DNA from: Youhaiella tibetensis
GTDB taxonomy: Bacteria; Pseudomonadota; Alphaproteobacteria; Rhizobiales; Devosiaceae
NCBI RefSeq assembly: GCF_008000755.1
Contig: NZ_CP041690.1
Location: forward strand, 992,001-1,056,000
Reading direction: 5' to 3'
Length of the DNA: 64,000 nt
Below are positions 17,455-26,111 of the stretch, piece after piece. The notes below the pieces were generated by a model that saw only the letters and a program-made list of their open reading frames with translations, had not been told where the DNA came from and made no database searches. Position 1 is the first letter of the stretch, and the number at the start of each line of letters is the position of its first letter. Position numbers and translations under genes: made by a program.

Positions 17455-18585
17455 TTGACTAACAGGCCCATTTTCAACGGTCGGTCCGCCATCAGCTATG
17501 GGCGATTCATCGCAGTGGCGGCTGCCGCTTCGCTCGCCATTGCCGCGTGCTCTTCGGAAAAGCCCAAGGCAGAGGCGAGCGCCGAGGCGATGCCGGCCAA
17601 CGTGCTGGTGAGCAAGGCCGAGTGCGACCGCAACAAGGCGGCTGGCACCATCACCTACATCTCCGGCTACGGCTACTCGGCCAGCGCCGGCCAGCTCGAC
17701 GTGTTCCTCGCCAAGGAACTGGGCTATTTCGATGCCCTGTGCCTGACGGTCGATATCAACGCCGCCGGCGGCAACGGCCAGCAACTCGTATCCTCGGGCC
17801 AGGCCCAGTTCACCGCGCTCGGCTCGGCGTCGGACGTGATGCTCGCGGCCGCCAACAGCCGCAACCTCACGGCCGTCGCCACCTATGGCAGCACCTCGCC
17901 CTTCTCGATCTTCGCCAACGAGGACGTGAAGAGCCTCAAGGATCTGGAGGGCCGCAAGCTCGGCTACTTCATCAACATCACGCCCATAGCGCTCGCCATG
18001 CTCGACGCCGCAGGGGTGGATGTCTCCAAGGTCGAGCTGGTCAAGATGACCAATTACGACCCGACCGTCGTCACCCGCGGGCAGGTCGATGCCATCGTCG
18101 GCTACGCCTCCAACCAGCCGCAGACGCTCAAGGCCATGGGCCTGCCGTTCAGCGAGTTCCTGCCGGGCGACCTGGGCCTGCAGGGCACCTACAACGTGAT
18201 GGAAGTGAACTCCGAGTTCCTTTCCAAGCATCGCGAGGCCGCCGCCGACTTCATGCGCGCCTCCCTCAAGGCGCTCGATCTGTGCCTCGCGGACGAGCCC
18301 AAGTGCGTCGACATGATCTCCAAGCTCGCTGAGGACAACAACCAGGGTTCGGCCTTCCCGAAAGACCAGCAGGCCCGCACCTGGGGCGTCGAATCCGCCT
18401 GGGTCCGCGCCAGCGCCTTCGGTCCTCCGGGCGTCCAGACGGCAGACGAGTGGAAGAACGAATACGAAATGGTCCAGAAGTTCGGCGGCCTCAAGAACCC
18501 GCCGCCGCTGGAAAGCATGATGGATACCGAGCTCGTCGCCTCGCTCTACAAGGACGGCAAGCTCATCTGGCCTGAAAAGAAGTAA
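17455..18585 (+). CDS. ABC transporter substrate-binding lipoprotein, NMT1/SsuA-like
   Basis: A 376-residue lipoprotein. The signal ends LAIAAC, a lipobox, followed by SSEKPKAEASAEAMP. The mature part resembles SsuA/NMT1 binding proteins (LDVFLAKELGYFDALCLTVD, VSSGQAQFTALGSASDVMLA, VTRGQVDAIVGYASNQPQTL). I chose TTG 17455 because GGGAGG lies 6 bases before it; the upstream in-frame ATG (17410) overlaps the -10 box. It forms one unit with the ATPase and permease that follow. SsuA-like proteins bind sulfonates, nitrate or thiamine precursors, and the flavin monooxygenase downstream hints at an organosulfur or amino-polycarboxylate substrate. Confidence 0.9.
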   Translation: MTNRPIFNGRSAISYGRFIAVAAAASLAIAACSSEKPKAEASAEAMPANVLVSKAECDRNKAAGTITYISGYGYSASAGQLDVFLAKELGYFDALCLTVDINAAGGNGQQLVSSGQAQFTALGSASDVMLAAANSRNLTAVATYGSTSPFSIFANEDVKSLKDLEGRKLGYFINITPIALAMLDAAGVDVSKVELVKMTNYDPTVVTRGQVDAIVGYASNQPQTLKAMGLPFSEFLPGDLGLQGTYNVMEVNSEFLSKHREAAADFMRASLKALDLCLADEPKCVDMISKLAEDNNQGSAFPKDQQARTWGVESAWVRASAFGPPGVQTADEWKNEYEMVQKFGGLKNPPPLESMMDTELVASLYKDGKLIWPEKK

Positions 18586-18587
18586 CA

Positions 18588-19415
18588 ATGTCTGCCCAAG
18601 CTGCACAGGCTCTGCGTCACGCCGACAACGACGTCGGCGTGCATGTGGAGAACATTTCCAAAAGCTACGGCGCCGGCGAGAGCCGCACCACGGTCCTCGA
18701 CAAGGTCAGCCTGACCATCCGCAAGGGCGAGTTCGTTTCCGTGATCGGCCCTTCCGGCTGCGGAAAGTCGACCCTGCTCAAAGTCGTCGCCGGGCTTTCC
18801 GGCGCCGATAGCGGCCGCGTGATGATCAACGGCAAGACCGTTCGCGAGGCGGCAAAGGACAAGGCCATCGGCCTCGTTCCGCAGGCTCCTGCCTTGCTGC
18901 CCTGGCGCACCATTCTCGACAACGTGTCGCTGCCGATCACGGTCAATCCGGGTGCCAACCGGGGCCGGAACCTGCGTGATCCCAAGGAATTGCTGCGCAG
19001 CTTCGGGCTCGGCCACGCCATCGAGCGCTATCCCGCCCAGCTCTCGGGCGGCATGCAGCAGCGTGCCGCCATCGCCCGGGCTTTCGTGTTCGATCCGGAA
19101 ATCCTGCTGATGGACGAACCTTTCTCGGCGCTCGACGAAATGAACCGCGACCAGCAGCGCATGGGCCTGCTCGATTTCTGGCAGTCCAACCGCAAGTCGG
19201 TGCTGTTCGTCACGCACTCGGTGCCCGAGGCGATCATCCTTTCCGATCGCATCGTGCTTATGGCCGCCCATCCGGGCCGCATTGCCGAGATCATCGACGT
19301 TGACCTGCCGCGCCCGCGCAACGAGGCGCTCTACGCTACCGACGCCTTCCGCGACCTTGAGGGTCACGTGCGGACGTCGCTGCGCAAGGTGATGATGGAG
19401 GCCGCCCGTGTCTGA
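18588..19415 (+). CDS. ABC transporter ATP-binding protein, SsuB/TauB-like
   Basis: A 275-residue ATPase. Motifs are VIGPSGCGKSTLLKVVAG (Walker A), a Q-loop in GLVPQAPALLPWRTI, LSGGMQQRAAIARAF (signature), EILLMDEPFSALDEM (Walker B) and the switch histidine in VLFVTHSVPEAI. The closest family is that of nitrate/sulfonate/taurine importers. The gene starts 2 bases after the lipoprotein stop and overlaps the permease start by 8 bases, so all three are co-translated. Confidence 0.95.
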   Translation: MSAQAAQALRHADNDVGVHVENISKSYGAGESRTTVLDKVSLTIRKGEFVSVIGPSGCGKSTLLKVVAGLSGADSGRVMINGKTVREAAKDKAIGLVPQAPALLPWRTILDNVSLPITVNPGANRGRNLRDPKELLRSFGLGHAIERYPAQLSGGMQQRAAIARAFVFDPEILLMDEPFSALDEMNRDQQRMGLLDFWQSNRKSVLFVTHSVPEAIILSDRIVLMAAHPGRIAEIIDVDLPRPRNEALYATDAFRDLEGHVRTSLRKVMMEAARV

Positions 19416-20232
19416 CACCGCAGCCGCAAAAACGGAATCCAAATCCAGGTCCGGCCAGCGCATCGTGCTCATGGAAGCGCTCTGGAACTGGGGCCTTCCC
19501 ACGATCACCTTCGTGGTCGTGGCAGCGCTCTGGCAGTTCGTGGCCGTTTCCAACCCCTATGTGCTTCCCACCTGGGGCGCGATCGGGCAAAGCCTACTCA
19601 ATGATCCGGGCATGTACTGGGCGAACCTGCTCGTCACCTGCCAGGAAATCGCCATCGGCGCCGGCGCGGGCATCCTTTTCGGCTTCCTGCTGGCGGTGGC
19701 CATGGCCGAGTTGCCCAGCATCGAAAAGGCGGTGATGCCCCTCATCGTGGTGGTCATGGTGACCCCGGTGGTGGCCATCGCGCCGGCCCTCGTCGTCGCC
19801 TTCGGCTTCGGTATGACGCCGAAATACATCGTCACGGGGCTCGTCGTGTTCTTCCCCATGCTGGTCAACTCGCTGGCTGGTCTGCGCGATGTCGACCAGA
19901 AGGCGCTCGACGTGATGAAGACGCTGCACGCCAGCCGCTGGGAGATCTTCCGCGACCTGCGCTTCCCCGGCTGCATGCCGTTCGTCTTCGCCGGGCTGCG
20001 CATCGCCATGCCGCTCGCCGTCGTCGGCGCCGCGGTGGCCGAATTCGTGGCCGCCGGCCAGCAGGCGGGCCTCGGTTCGCTCGTCACCATCGCGGCCGCT
20101 CAGGCCAACCTGCCCGTCACCTGGGCCAGCATTGCCCTTCTCTGTCTCCTGGGCGTCTTGCTCGTGTCGATCCTGGCACTCATCCGCAAGCGCGTCCTCT
20201 GGTGGAGCGATCAGGACGTGATCGGGCGCTGA
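19408..20232 (+). CDS. ABC transporter permease, SsuC/TauC-like
   Basis: A 274-residue inner-membrane permease of the BPD transport family with about six helices. The EAA-type loop is FFPMLVNSLAGLRDVDQKAL and ASRWEIFRDLRFPGCMPFVF, followed by AGLRIAMPLAVVGAAVAEFV. The GTG start at 19408 overlaps the ATPase stop. It completes the importer begun at 17455. The monooxygenase gene follows after 40 bases. Confidence 0.94.
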   Translation: MSDTAAAKTESKSRSGQRIVLMEALWNWGLPTITFVVVAALWQFVAVSNPYVLPTWGAIGQSLLNDPGMYWANLLVTCQEIAIGAGAGILFGFLLAVAMAELPSIEKAVMPLIVVVMVTPVVAIAPALVVAFGFGMTPKYIVTGLVVFFPMLVNSLAGLRDVDQKALDVMKTLHASRWEIFRDLRFPGCMPFVFAGLRIAMPLAVVGAAVAEFVAAGQQAGLGSLVTIAAAQANLPVTWASIALLCLLGVLLVSILALIRKRVLWWSDQDVIGR

Positions 20233-20272
20233 GGCGCCCGCATCAAACTCGCAAAAACAGAAAGCCATATCG

Positions 20273-21622
20273 ATGAAGAAGCTACGCTTTGGGCTGTTTG
20301 AAAACCCCCAGGCCAATGACTCCGGCACGTCCACGTGGCGGCATCCCGATAGCCAGCGCCACATGTTCGATACGCTCGCCTACTGGCGCGACATCGCCCG
20401 CATCTGCGAAGAGGCCAAGCTCGACTTCCTGTTCCTGGCCGACGCCTGGGGCTGGGCGGACGTGAAGGGCGAACGTCCCGAAATCTGCTCGCTCGAAGGG
20501 CTGGACCTGCCGCGCCTCGACCCGGCGATCGTCGCCGCCGCGCTCCTCGGCTCGACCTCGCGGCTGGGCCTCGTCATGACCGGCTCGACGCTGCTCGAGC
20601 AGCCCTATTCCTTCGCCCGTCGCATGCAGAGCCTCGACCATCTTTCGGGCGGCCGCATCGGCTGGAACGTGGTGACCACCGGCACGGCCGAGACGGCCGT
20701 CGCGGCCTTCGGCGTCGACATGGTGCCCCATGACGAACGCTACAACATGGCCGACGACTTCATGGAACTCTCCTACAAGCTCTTCGAAGGCGCCTGGGAG
20801 CCCGGTGCCGTCGAGCGCGACAAGAATGGGCGCTACGCCGACCCCTCCAAGGTCCACACCATCTCGCACGATGGGGCTTACTTCCGCTCGCATGGCTACG
20901 GCAATGCCTCCTACTCGCCGCAGGGCACCCCGGTGCTGTTCCAGGCCGGCTCGTCCGACCGTGGCCGCCAGTTCGGCGGCCGGCACGGCGAGTGCATCTT
21001 CCTGGGCGGCGGCACCATCCAGAAGCTGGCCGGGCAGGTGAAGTCCATCCGCGAGGAGGCCGTCGCCAACGGTCGCGATCCCAACTCGATCAAGATCATG
21101 AGCGCCTTCTCCTGCGTGGTGGCGCCGACCGAAGAGGAAGCCCGGCGCAAGCACCAGGAAATCCTCGACGCCCAGACCCCGGAAGTGGCGGTGTCCTCCT
21201 ATGCCTGGTTCACGGGCCTGGACCTCTCGTCCTACGATCCGGCCACCAAGATGAGCGATCTGCACACCGAACTTTCCCAGACCCAGGTCGCCCGGTTCGG
21301 CGACAAGACGGTGGGCGACGTGCTCAAGGACTGGCATGCCCACGGCGTGCGGACCAACCCGTTCGTCGGCACGCCCGAGAAGATCGCCGACATCATCGTG
21401 GAGATGGCCGAGGGCGCCGACCTCGACGGGTTCCTGTTCACGCCGCTGATCCAGCCCGCCTCGACCATCGACTTCGTCGAGCAGGTGCTGCCGATCCTGC
21501 GCGCCCGCGGCGTGGCGGCCACCGAGTACGAAGGGGAAAGCCTGCGCGAGCGCCTGCTCGGCACGCCGACGCCCGTGCTGCGTGACGACCATCCGGGCGC
21601 CAGCTACCGCGCTTCGCGCTAA
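20273..21622 (+). CDS. LLM-class flavin-dependent monooxygenase, NtaA/SnaA/DszA type
   Basis: A 449-residue bacterial-luciferase-like monooxygenase. The family signatures are DFLFLADAWGWADVKGERPE, RRMQSLDHLSGGRIGWNVVT and QAGSSDRGRQFGGRHGE, as in nitrilotriacetate and DBT-sulfone monooxygenases. It needs FMNH2 from a separate reductase; such a reductase is encoded at 22391 beyond the divergent PadR gene, under the same type of operator. The importer upstream presumably supplies the substrate. Family members split C-N or C-S bonds; the actual substrate cannot be read from the sequence. Confidence 0.93.
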   Translation: MKKLRFGLFENPQANDSGTSTWRHPDSQRHMFDTLAYWRDIARICEEAKLDFLFLADAWGWADVKGERPEICSLEGLDLPRLDPAIVAAALLGSTSRLGLVMTGSTLLEQPYSFARRMQSLDHLSGGRIGWNVVTTGTAETAVAAFGVDMVPHDERYNMADDFMELSYKLFEGAWEPGAVERDKNGRYADPSKVHTISHDGAYFRSHGYGNASYSPQGTPVLFQAGSSDRGRQFGGRHGECIFLGGGTIQKLAGQVKSIREEAVANGRDPNSIKIMSAFSCVVAPTEEEARRKHQEILDAQTPEVAVSSYAWFTGLDLSSYDPATKMSDLHTELSQTQVARFGDKTVGDVLKDWHAHGVRTNPFVGTPEKIADIIVEMAEGADLDGFLFTPLIQPASTIDFVEQVLPILRARGVAATEYEGESLRERLLGTPTPVLRDDHPGASYRASR

Positions 21623-21633
21623 GTGACGACAGC

Positions 21634-21660
21634 GCCGACCGGCCCGACGGGCCGGTTGGC
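21634..21660. terminator. hairpin between convergent monooxygenase and padR
   Basis: Stem of 12 pairs (GCCGACCGGCCC with GGGCCGGTTGGC, one G-T pair) and a GAC loop, placed between the two stop codons. There is no T-run. It probably acts for both directions. Confidence 0.55.
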
Positions 21661-21667
21661 GTCCATC

Positions 21668-22273
21668 CTATTCTGCGGGAGAACTTTCGCGCGGACGCGG
21701 CGCTTCGCCTTCTCCGGCAAAGACGTATTCGCCTGCAACGATACGGTCATAGAGCCCGCGCGCCCAATCCTGTTCGGCACGCAGGCGCAGCGAGGACAAC
21801 TCGAAGATCTCGCGCACATAGGCGGGAGTGGTGGAGGAACGGGCGACATCCTTGATGTCGAAGCCGTTGCTGGCGATCTTGGCGTCGATCTCGGTAATGC
21901 GGAACTTGAGCGCCGCGATCACCTCGGCCCTGCTGAGCAGGAACATGAACGAGGTCAGCGCCATCACCGGTTTGGTGTCGAAAGTCTCGACCGTCCAAAG
22001 GTTCTGCCGCAGGAGCCGCATCAGCTCGACTTCGCCCTGCGGGGTCATCTGGTAGATGGTCCGCTCGGGCCGCTTGCCGGCCGCCTCGGTGCCACTCTCA
22101 TCGATATAGCCGTCCTGCTTGAGCGAGCGCAGGGCGTTGTAGATCGAGCCGGGCTGGATATTGGCCCACTCATCGACGTGCCAGGTCATCAGCTCTCGGC
22201 GCAGGAAATATCCGTGCACCGGCTGAAACTGGCGGACTGCTCCAAGAACGACAAGGCGAGTGATCGAAGACAC
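21668..22273 (-). CDS. PadR-family transcriptional regulator
   Basis: A 201-residue winged-helix regulator. The N-terminal PadR domain reads HGYFLRRELMTWHVDEWANI and QPGSIYNALRSLKQDGYIDE, then RPERTIYQMTPQGEVELMRL. The C-terminal helical part (about 95-180, with SRAEVIAALKFRITEIDAKI) is the usual dimerization arm. It is divergent from the flavin reductase gene. The shared 16-base site at 22357 and 17390 is the best candidate operator, which would place importer, monooxygenase, reductase and riboflavin kinase under one control. PadR proteins usually repress and are released by a substrate-like ligand. Confidence 0.9.
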   Translation of the reverse strand: MSSITRLVVLGAVRQFQPVHGYFLRRELMTWHVDEWANIQPGSIYNALRSLKQDGYIDESGTEAAGKRPERTIYQMTPQGEVELMRLLRQNLWTVETFDTKPVMALTSFMFLLSRAEVIAALKFRITEIDAKIASNGFDIKDVARSSTTPAYVREIFELSSLRLRAEQDWARGLYDRIVAGEYVFAGEGEAPRPRESSPAE

Positions 22274-22356
22274 GTCGCGACACTAGGGGACGACGCTGCC
22301 CGACACAATAGAGGCAGCTTGCTCGGCGCCAAGAAATTGACTAGATGTGTTTGAAC

Positions 22357-22372
22357 TAATCAAACTTGACTA
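22357..22372. promoter_or_regulatory. PadR-type operator, padR/flavin reductase region
   Basis: TAATCAAACTTGACTA fits TAnTCAAnnTTGAnTA and matches 15 of 16 positions with the complement of 17390-17405. It lies 18 bases before the reductase start, next to a TATATG (22371-22376) that may be the -10 box. A looser half-copy (TTTGAACTA) lies just upstream at 22350. Confidence 0.7.
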
Positions 22373-22390
22373 TATGCCTGGGAGGACGTG

Positions 22391-22897
22391 ATGGCTGGTG
22401 TGGTGGACAAGGAATTCATTTCTCCTCACGCGGCCTTGCGAAAGGCCTTTTCCATGTTCCCCACCGGCGTGGTGGCCATGTGCGGGCTGGAGGCGGACAA
22501 GCCGCTGGGCATGGCGGTCAACTCGTTCAGCTCCGTCTCGCTCGAACCGGCCCTGGTGGCCGTTTGCGTCGCCCATACGTCCAGCACCTGGCCGCGCCTC
22601 AACAGCCTGCCGCGCATCGGCCTGAGCGTCCTCGGTTCGGACCAAGAAATGCTCTCTCGCCGCCTCTCGTCCAAGGCAGCGGACCGCTTCGAGAACGCAC
22701 GCTGGCAGGCCAACGAGGAGGGAGCCGTCTTCATCGAGGGCGCCACGCTCTGGCTCGAATGCGCCATCAACGAACGCGTGCGCGGCGGCGACCACGATAT
22801 CATCCTGCTCGAAGTGCTGTCCTCCCAGCTCTTCCCGGAAATCGCCCCGCTCGTCTTTCACCAGAGCCAGTACCTGGGCCTCTCGGCCGCCCCGTGA
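22391..22897 (+). CDS. flavin reductase-like protein
   Basis: A 168-residue flavin reductase domain protein. Landmarks are LRKAFSMFPTGVVAMCGLEA, GMAVNSFSSVSLEPALVAVC and the C-terminal GDHDIILLEVLSSQLFPEIA, containing the GDH motif of the HpaC/NtaB family. It should supply reduced FMN to the LLM monooxygenase at 20273. ATG 22391 is favoured over GTG 22388 because GGAGG sits 5 bases before it. The stop overlaps the start of the riboflavin kinase gene (GTGA). Confidence 0.92.
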   Translation: MAGVVDKEFISPHAALRKAFSMFPTGVVAMCGLEADKPLGMAVNSFSSVSLEPALVAVCVAHTSSTWPRLNSLPRIGLSVLGSDQEMLSRRLSSKAADRFENARWQANEEGAVFIEGATLWLECAINERVRGGDHDIILLEVLSSQLFPEIAPLVFHQSQYLGLSAAP

Positions 22898-23310
22898 CCC
22901 CTGCCGCCATGCCGGAACTGCCCAGCTTCGCCGGCCTCGTCGTCCACGGCCACAAGCGCGGCCGCATCCTCGGTTTCCCGACGGCCAATATCGCGGTGGA
23001 TAGCGGCGGGGAGACCATCGAGGACGGGGTCTTCTCCTGTTGGGCGAAGGTGCCCGACATGGCGGGGCTGGTCGGCGCCACGGTGAGCGTCGGGCGCAAT
23101 CCGACGTTCGACGATGTGACCGAGAGGCGCGTGGAGGCTTACCTCCACGATCTCGACGCCATGCTCTACGGCATGCGGATTGCGTTTTTTGTCGTGCATC
23201 GACTGCGCGATACGATGCGCTTTGCCACCGTCGCGGACCTCATCGACCAGACGGCGCGGGACGTCGAGCGCTCCCGTCGCCTGCTGGAAGAGGAGCGCCC
23301 GAACCTCTAG
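22894..23310 (+). CDS. free-standing riboflavin kinase
   Basis: A 138-residue protein matching only the C-terminal riboflavin kinase half of bacterial RibF. Segments are HGHKRGRILGFPTANIAVD (ATP/riboflavin loop with the PTAN motif), VSVGRNPTFDDVTERRVEAY (with NPTF) and AYLHDLDAMLYGMRIAFFVV. The FAD synthetase half is absent. Start is GTG 22894, overlapping the reductase stop. It would turn riboflavin into FMN, the cofactor used by the neighbouring reductase and monooxygenase, so the operon makes enzyme and cofactor together. A normal bifunctional RibF should exist elsewhere in the genome. Confidence 0.85.
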   Translation: MTPAAMPELPSFAGLVVHGHKRGRILGFPTANIAVDSGGETIEDGVFSCWAKVPDMAGLVGATVSVGRNPTFDDVTERRVEAYLHDLDAMLYGMRIAFFVVHRLRDTMRFATVADLIDQTARDVERSRRLLEEERPNL

Positions 23311-23319
23311 AAAGCGCCG

Positions 23320-24627
23320 CTATTCGGCGTTTTCGCGCATGGGCTGCTTGAGCTTGTTGATCCCCAGCATCTGCAGCGCCAGGTGCTCGTAGAACGGCTC
23401 GGCCTGTCCCGAGCGCATCTTACCCAGGAAGTATTTCTCGAACCCGATCTTGGCCAGGTGCACCCATTTGCCTTCGGACGCCCAGTTGACGTTGCGCGGC
23501 GGAATCTGCGGCTGCGCCACGAAGGCTATCCCGGTGTCGCCGAAATCGGCCAGGCAGATGGCATTCCAGGTCGGCACCGCGTCCGGCGCTTCGCCGGCAA
23601 TGAGGCGTGCGATGTTCTGGGCGGTGGCGGTCACCATCGATTCGATCATGAAGCCGGTTTTGGGCACGCCCACCGGCACCGGTGTCTTGCCGGTCGGCGG
23701 GATGGCCACGCACACGCCCACCGAGAACACTTCCGGAAAGGCCGGGTTGCGCTGGTACTTGTCAGCCAGAATGAAGCCGCGCGGGTTGGTGAGACCCTCG
23801 ATGCCGCGCACTGCCTCCACGCCCCGAAAGGCCGGCAGCATCATAGCGTAGCTGAACGGAACCTCATGGGTCCTGGCGACGCTGCCATCCTCGGCAATTT
23901 CGGAGACATGGACCTTGCCGGGCTCGAACCGGTCCGTCCGCGCATTGCAAATCCACTTGATGTGGCGCTCGCGCATGGCGCTTTCCATCAGCCCCTTGGT
24001 GTCGCCGACCCCATCGAGCCCCAGGTGCCCGATATAGGGCTCCGAAGTGATGAAGGTCATCGGCACCCGGTCGCGCACCTTTGCGTCCCGCAAGGCCTTT
24101 TCGAGGATGAAGGCGAACTCGTAGGCCGGCCCGAAGCACGAGGCGCCCTGGACTGCCCCGATTACCACCGGGCCGGGATTCCTCACCAGTTCGTCAAAGA
24201 CCGGCTTGGCCTTGAGGGCGTGATCGACGAAGCAGACCGATTGCGTGTTGAGCTCGGGGCCGAAGCCTTCGATCTCATCGAACGCCAGCTCGGGACCGGT
24301 GGCGATGACGAGATAGTCGTATCGCACCTCGCTCCCATCGAGCAGTTCGATACGCTTCTCGTCCGGATGGAGGCGCTTGGCGCCCTGCGGGAAGAGCGCG
24401 ATGCCGCGCTTCTTGAACACCGGCTCGAGATCGACGGTGACCGCGGCACGCTCTCGCCAGCCGACCGCCACCCAGGGATTGGAAGGAACGAAAGAATATT
24501 CGCTCCCCTTGTTGATCACCGAAATCTCGTGGCTCGACCCCAGCGCGTCGCGCAGTTCGTAAGCCATGATCGTGCCGCCAAGTCCGGCACCAAGAACAAC
24601 GACATGAGCCACTTCGGTTTCTCCCAT
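23320..24627 (-). CDS. sulfide:quinone oxidoreductase family flavoprotein
   Basis: A 435-residue FAD/NAD-linked reductase of the SQR family. The FAD site is VVVLGAGLGGTIMAYELRDA; YDYLVIATGPELAFDEIEGF follows. Three cysteines are placed as in SQR: Cys132 (SVCFVDHA), Cys164 (QGASCFGPAYEF) and Cys357 (AICLADFGDTGIAF); the last two would form the redox pair passing sulfane sulfur. The tail VHLAKIGFEKYFLGKMRSG is the usual membrane-binding end. ATG 24627 is chosen; the frame stays open upstream but that part is antisense or belongs to the TSUP gene in another frame. It heads into a small sulfur module on the same strand. Confidence 0.9.
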   Translation of the reverse strand: MGETEVAHVVVLGAGLGGTIMAYELRDALGSSHEISVINKGSEYSFVPSNPWVAVGWRERAAVTVDLEPVFKKRGIALFPQGAKRLHPDEKRIELLDGSEVRYDYLVIATGPELAFDEIEGFGPELNTQSVCFVDHALKAKPVFDELVRNPGPVVIGAVQGASCFGPAYEFAFILEKALRDAKVRDRVPMTFITSEPYIGHLGLDGVGDTKGLMESAMRERHIKWICNARTDRFEPGKVHVSEIAEDGSVARTHEVPFSYAMMLPAFRGVEAVRGIEGLTNPRGFILADKYQRNPAFPEVFSVGVCVAIPPTGKTPVPVGVPKTGFMIESMVTATAQNIARLIAGEAPDAVPTWNAICLADFGDTGIAFVAQPQIPPRNVNWASEGKWVHLAKIGFEKYFLGKMRSGQAEPFYEHLALQMLGINKLKQPMRENAE

Positions 24628-24638
24628 TGTGTGGGCGT

Positions 24639-25427
24639 TCAGCTCAGGAACGCCGCCGCAGATTTCCAGGCCATGTAAAGCGCGACGACCAGGATCATCG
24701 CGGCGAAGGCAGAATTTAGCAGGCCGCGCCGGGGCGCCATTTGACCTGCGACAAACGCCCCGCCGATGCCGCCCGCCACGCCCCCGCCGATGAAGACGGC
24801 GGCCAGCGGCCAGTCGACGAGACCGGATCCGGCATAGTTGAGGGCGGTGGTGACGCCGAACGCAGTGACCGCAACCAGCGAGGAACCAATGGCGCTCAGG
24901 ATGGGCATGCCGGTCGCGGCGATGAGGCCCGGAACGATGAGGAAACCTCCGCCGATGCCGAAAAAGCCGGAAAATGCGCCCGTTGCCGCGCCGAAGCCGA
25001 GGGTCTTGGGTGCATTGGCGAGCGTGCAATCATGGCCGGCGCGGGGCGCCGCGTTGCGGTGGCGCAGCATCATTCCGGCCACGAACAGCATCAGCAGCGA
25101 AAACAGGAACAGCAGCTTCTGGCCATCGAGCGCCTTGCCCAGGGTCGAGCCCAGAAACGCGCCGACAACACCAGCCGCCGAATAGATGAGGGCGCAGCGC
25201 CAGCGCACGTTGCCCTTGCGCGCATGGGTCACGAGGTTGGCCGCCGCGTTGGCGGCGACGGCCAGTGCGCTGGTGCCGATCGCCATATGCGCGCTCGGCA
25301 CGCCCACCACGTAAACCATGAGCGGGACGGCGAGGATGGAGCCCCCGCCGCCGAACAGTCCCAGCGTGAAGCCGACCAATACGCCCGACAACGACCCCAG
25401 CAGATACTGGATCGGCTCTAGATACAT
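24639..25427 (-). CDS. TSUP/TauE-SafE family membrane protein
   Basis: A 262-residue protein with about eight helices and the repeated TSUP signature: VLVGFTLGLFGGGGSILAVP in the first half and AFSGFFGIGGGFLIVPGLIA in the second. TSUP proteins export sulfite, sulfoacetate or thiosulfate, or import thiosulfate. Between SQR and a DUF442 sulfurtransferase-like gene, transport of an inorganic sulfur product is likely. The direction of transport is not shown by the sequence. Confidence 0.92.
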   Translation of the reverse strand: MYLEPIQYLLGSLSGVLVGFTLGLFGGGGSILAVPLMVYVVGVPSAHMAIGTSALAVAANAAANLVTHARKGNVRWRCALIYSAAGVVGAFLGSTLGKALDGQKLLFLFSLLMLFVAGMMLRHRNAAPRAGHDCTLANAPKTLGFGAATGAFSGFFGIGGGFLIVPGLIAATGMPILSAIGSSLVAVTAFGVTTALNYAGSGLVDWPLAAVFIGGGVAGGIGGAFVAGQMAPRRGLLNSAFAAMILVVALYMAWKSAAAFLS

Positions 25428-25442
25428 GTCTTGGTCCGTTTA

Positions 25443-25778
25443 TCAGCGGCTGGCGGCGAGGGCGGTGTTGTAGAGCGAACCCGCGCGGGCGCCCGACCGG
25501 CAATAACCGTACATCGGCTTGGGCAGATCCTTGAGCGCCTGCGCCATCCGGCTCTGAGCGCTCTCGCTGATGCCACCGGAAATGGGGATGTAGACGGCCT
25601 TGAGCCCCAGTTTCTCGGCTTCGGCTTCGATCATCTTGAAGCTGGGCTGGCCCGGCTCCTCGTTATCGGGGCGCGCGCAGACGATGGTCTTGAAGCCTGC
25701 CGCGGCCACGTCGCGGACCTGCTCGGGCAGGACCTGGCCGGCAACGGCGAAATTGGCGTCGATTGTACGATAGTTCAT
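25443..25778 (-). CDS. DUF442 (Blh-phosphatase-like) sulfur transferase family protein
   Basis: A 111-residue protein of the DUF442/TIGR01244 family, related to the N-terminal domain of Blh of the BigR operon. The phosphatase-like loop is MYGYCRSGARAGSL, holding C-R-S-G-x-R. In Blh this domain is joined to an ETHE1-type persulfide dioxygenase; that dioxygenase half is absent here and no separate copy is in the window. The role is probably rhodanese-like transfer of sulfane sulfur from SQR. ATG 25778 starts MNYRTIDANFAVAGQ. Confidence 0.87.
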   Translation of the reverse strand: MNYRTIDANFAVAGQVLPEQVRDVAAAGFKTIVCARPDNEEPGQPSFKMIEAEAEKLGLKAVYIPISGGISESAQSRMAQALKDLPKPMYGYCRSGARAGSLYNTALAASR

Positions 25779-25834
25779 TTTCTTGTCTCTGGAGGTGTTG
25801 AAGGGCCACATGGTCACGATCCGTGGGGAGGGGT

Positions 25835-26053
25835 TCAGGCGCGACGCCTGCCGCGGGTGTTGAGCCCGAGCGCGGCGTAGATGGGGCAGAAGCTGAATAC
25901 AGCCGTGGCGAGGAGAACCACGCCGACGATGATCGCCGCCCAGAAGGCCAGCGCGCTCGCCCAGATGGGCCAGCCCGTCAGGAACGGAGCAGCGATGAGA
26001 AGAGCGCCGATGATCAGGCGCGCGATGCGGTCTGGAGTTCCAACGTTTTGCAT
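25835..26053 (-). CDS. DUF2892 small membrane protein
   Basis: A 72-residue protein with two hydrophobic helices (LIIGALLIAAPFLTGW and AIIVGVVLLATAVFSFCPIY). It opens MQNVGTPDRIARLIIGALL and ends LGLNTRGRRRA, the DUF2892 pattern seen in the membrane part of YgaP-like proteins and in BigR-type operons. An upstream in-frame ATG (26077) would add MAKAETLA; 26053 is preferred because GGAG lies 9 bases before it. It is the promoter-proximal gene of the sulfur module, just after the palindrome at 26112. Confidence 0.82.
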   Translation of the reverse strand: MQNVGTPDRIARLIIGALLIAAPFLTGWPIWASALAFWAAIIVGVVLLATAVFSFCPIYAALGLNTRGRRRA

Positions 26054-26111
26054 AGCGAGCGTCTCCGCTTTTGCCATTCGGCCGCAATCCCGGCGGCCTC
26101 GTAATCGATAT

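Noticed and set aside
23320-25029. Fusion of the SQR gene with an upstream membrane domain.
   Set aside because: The upstream part is a frame-shifted reading of the TSUP gene; the SQR has its own ATG at 24627.
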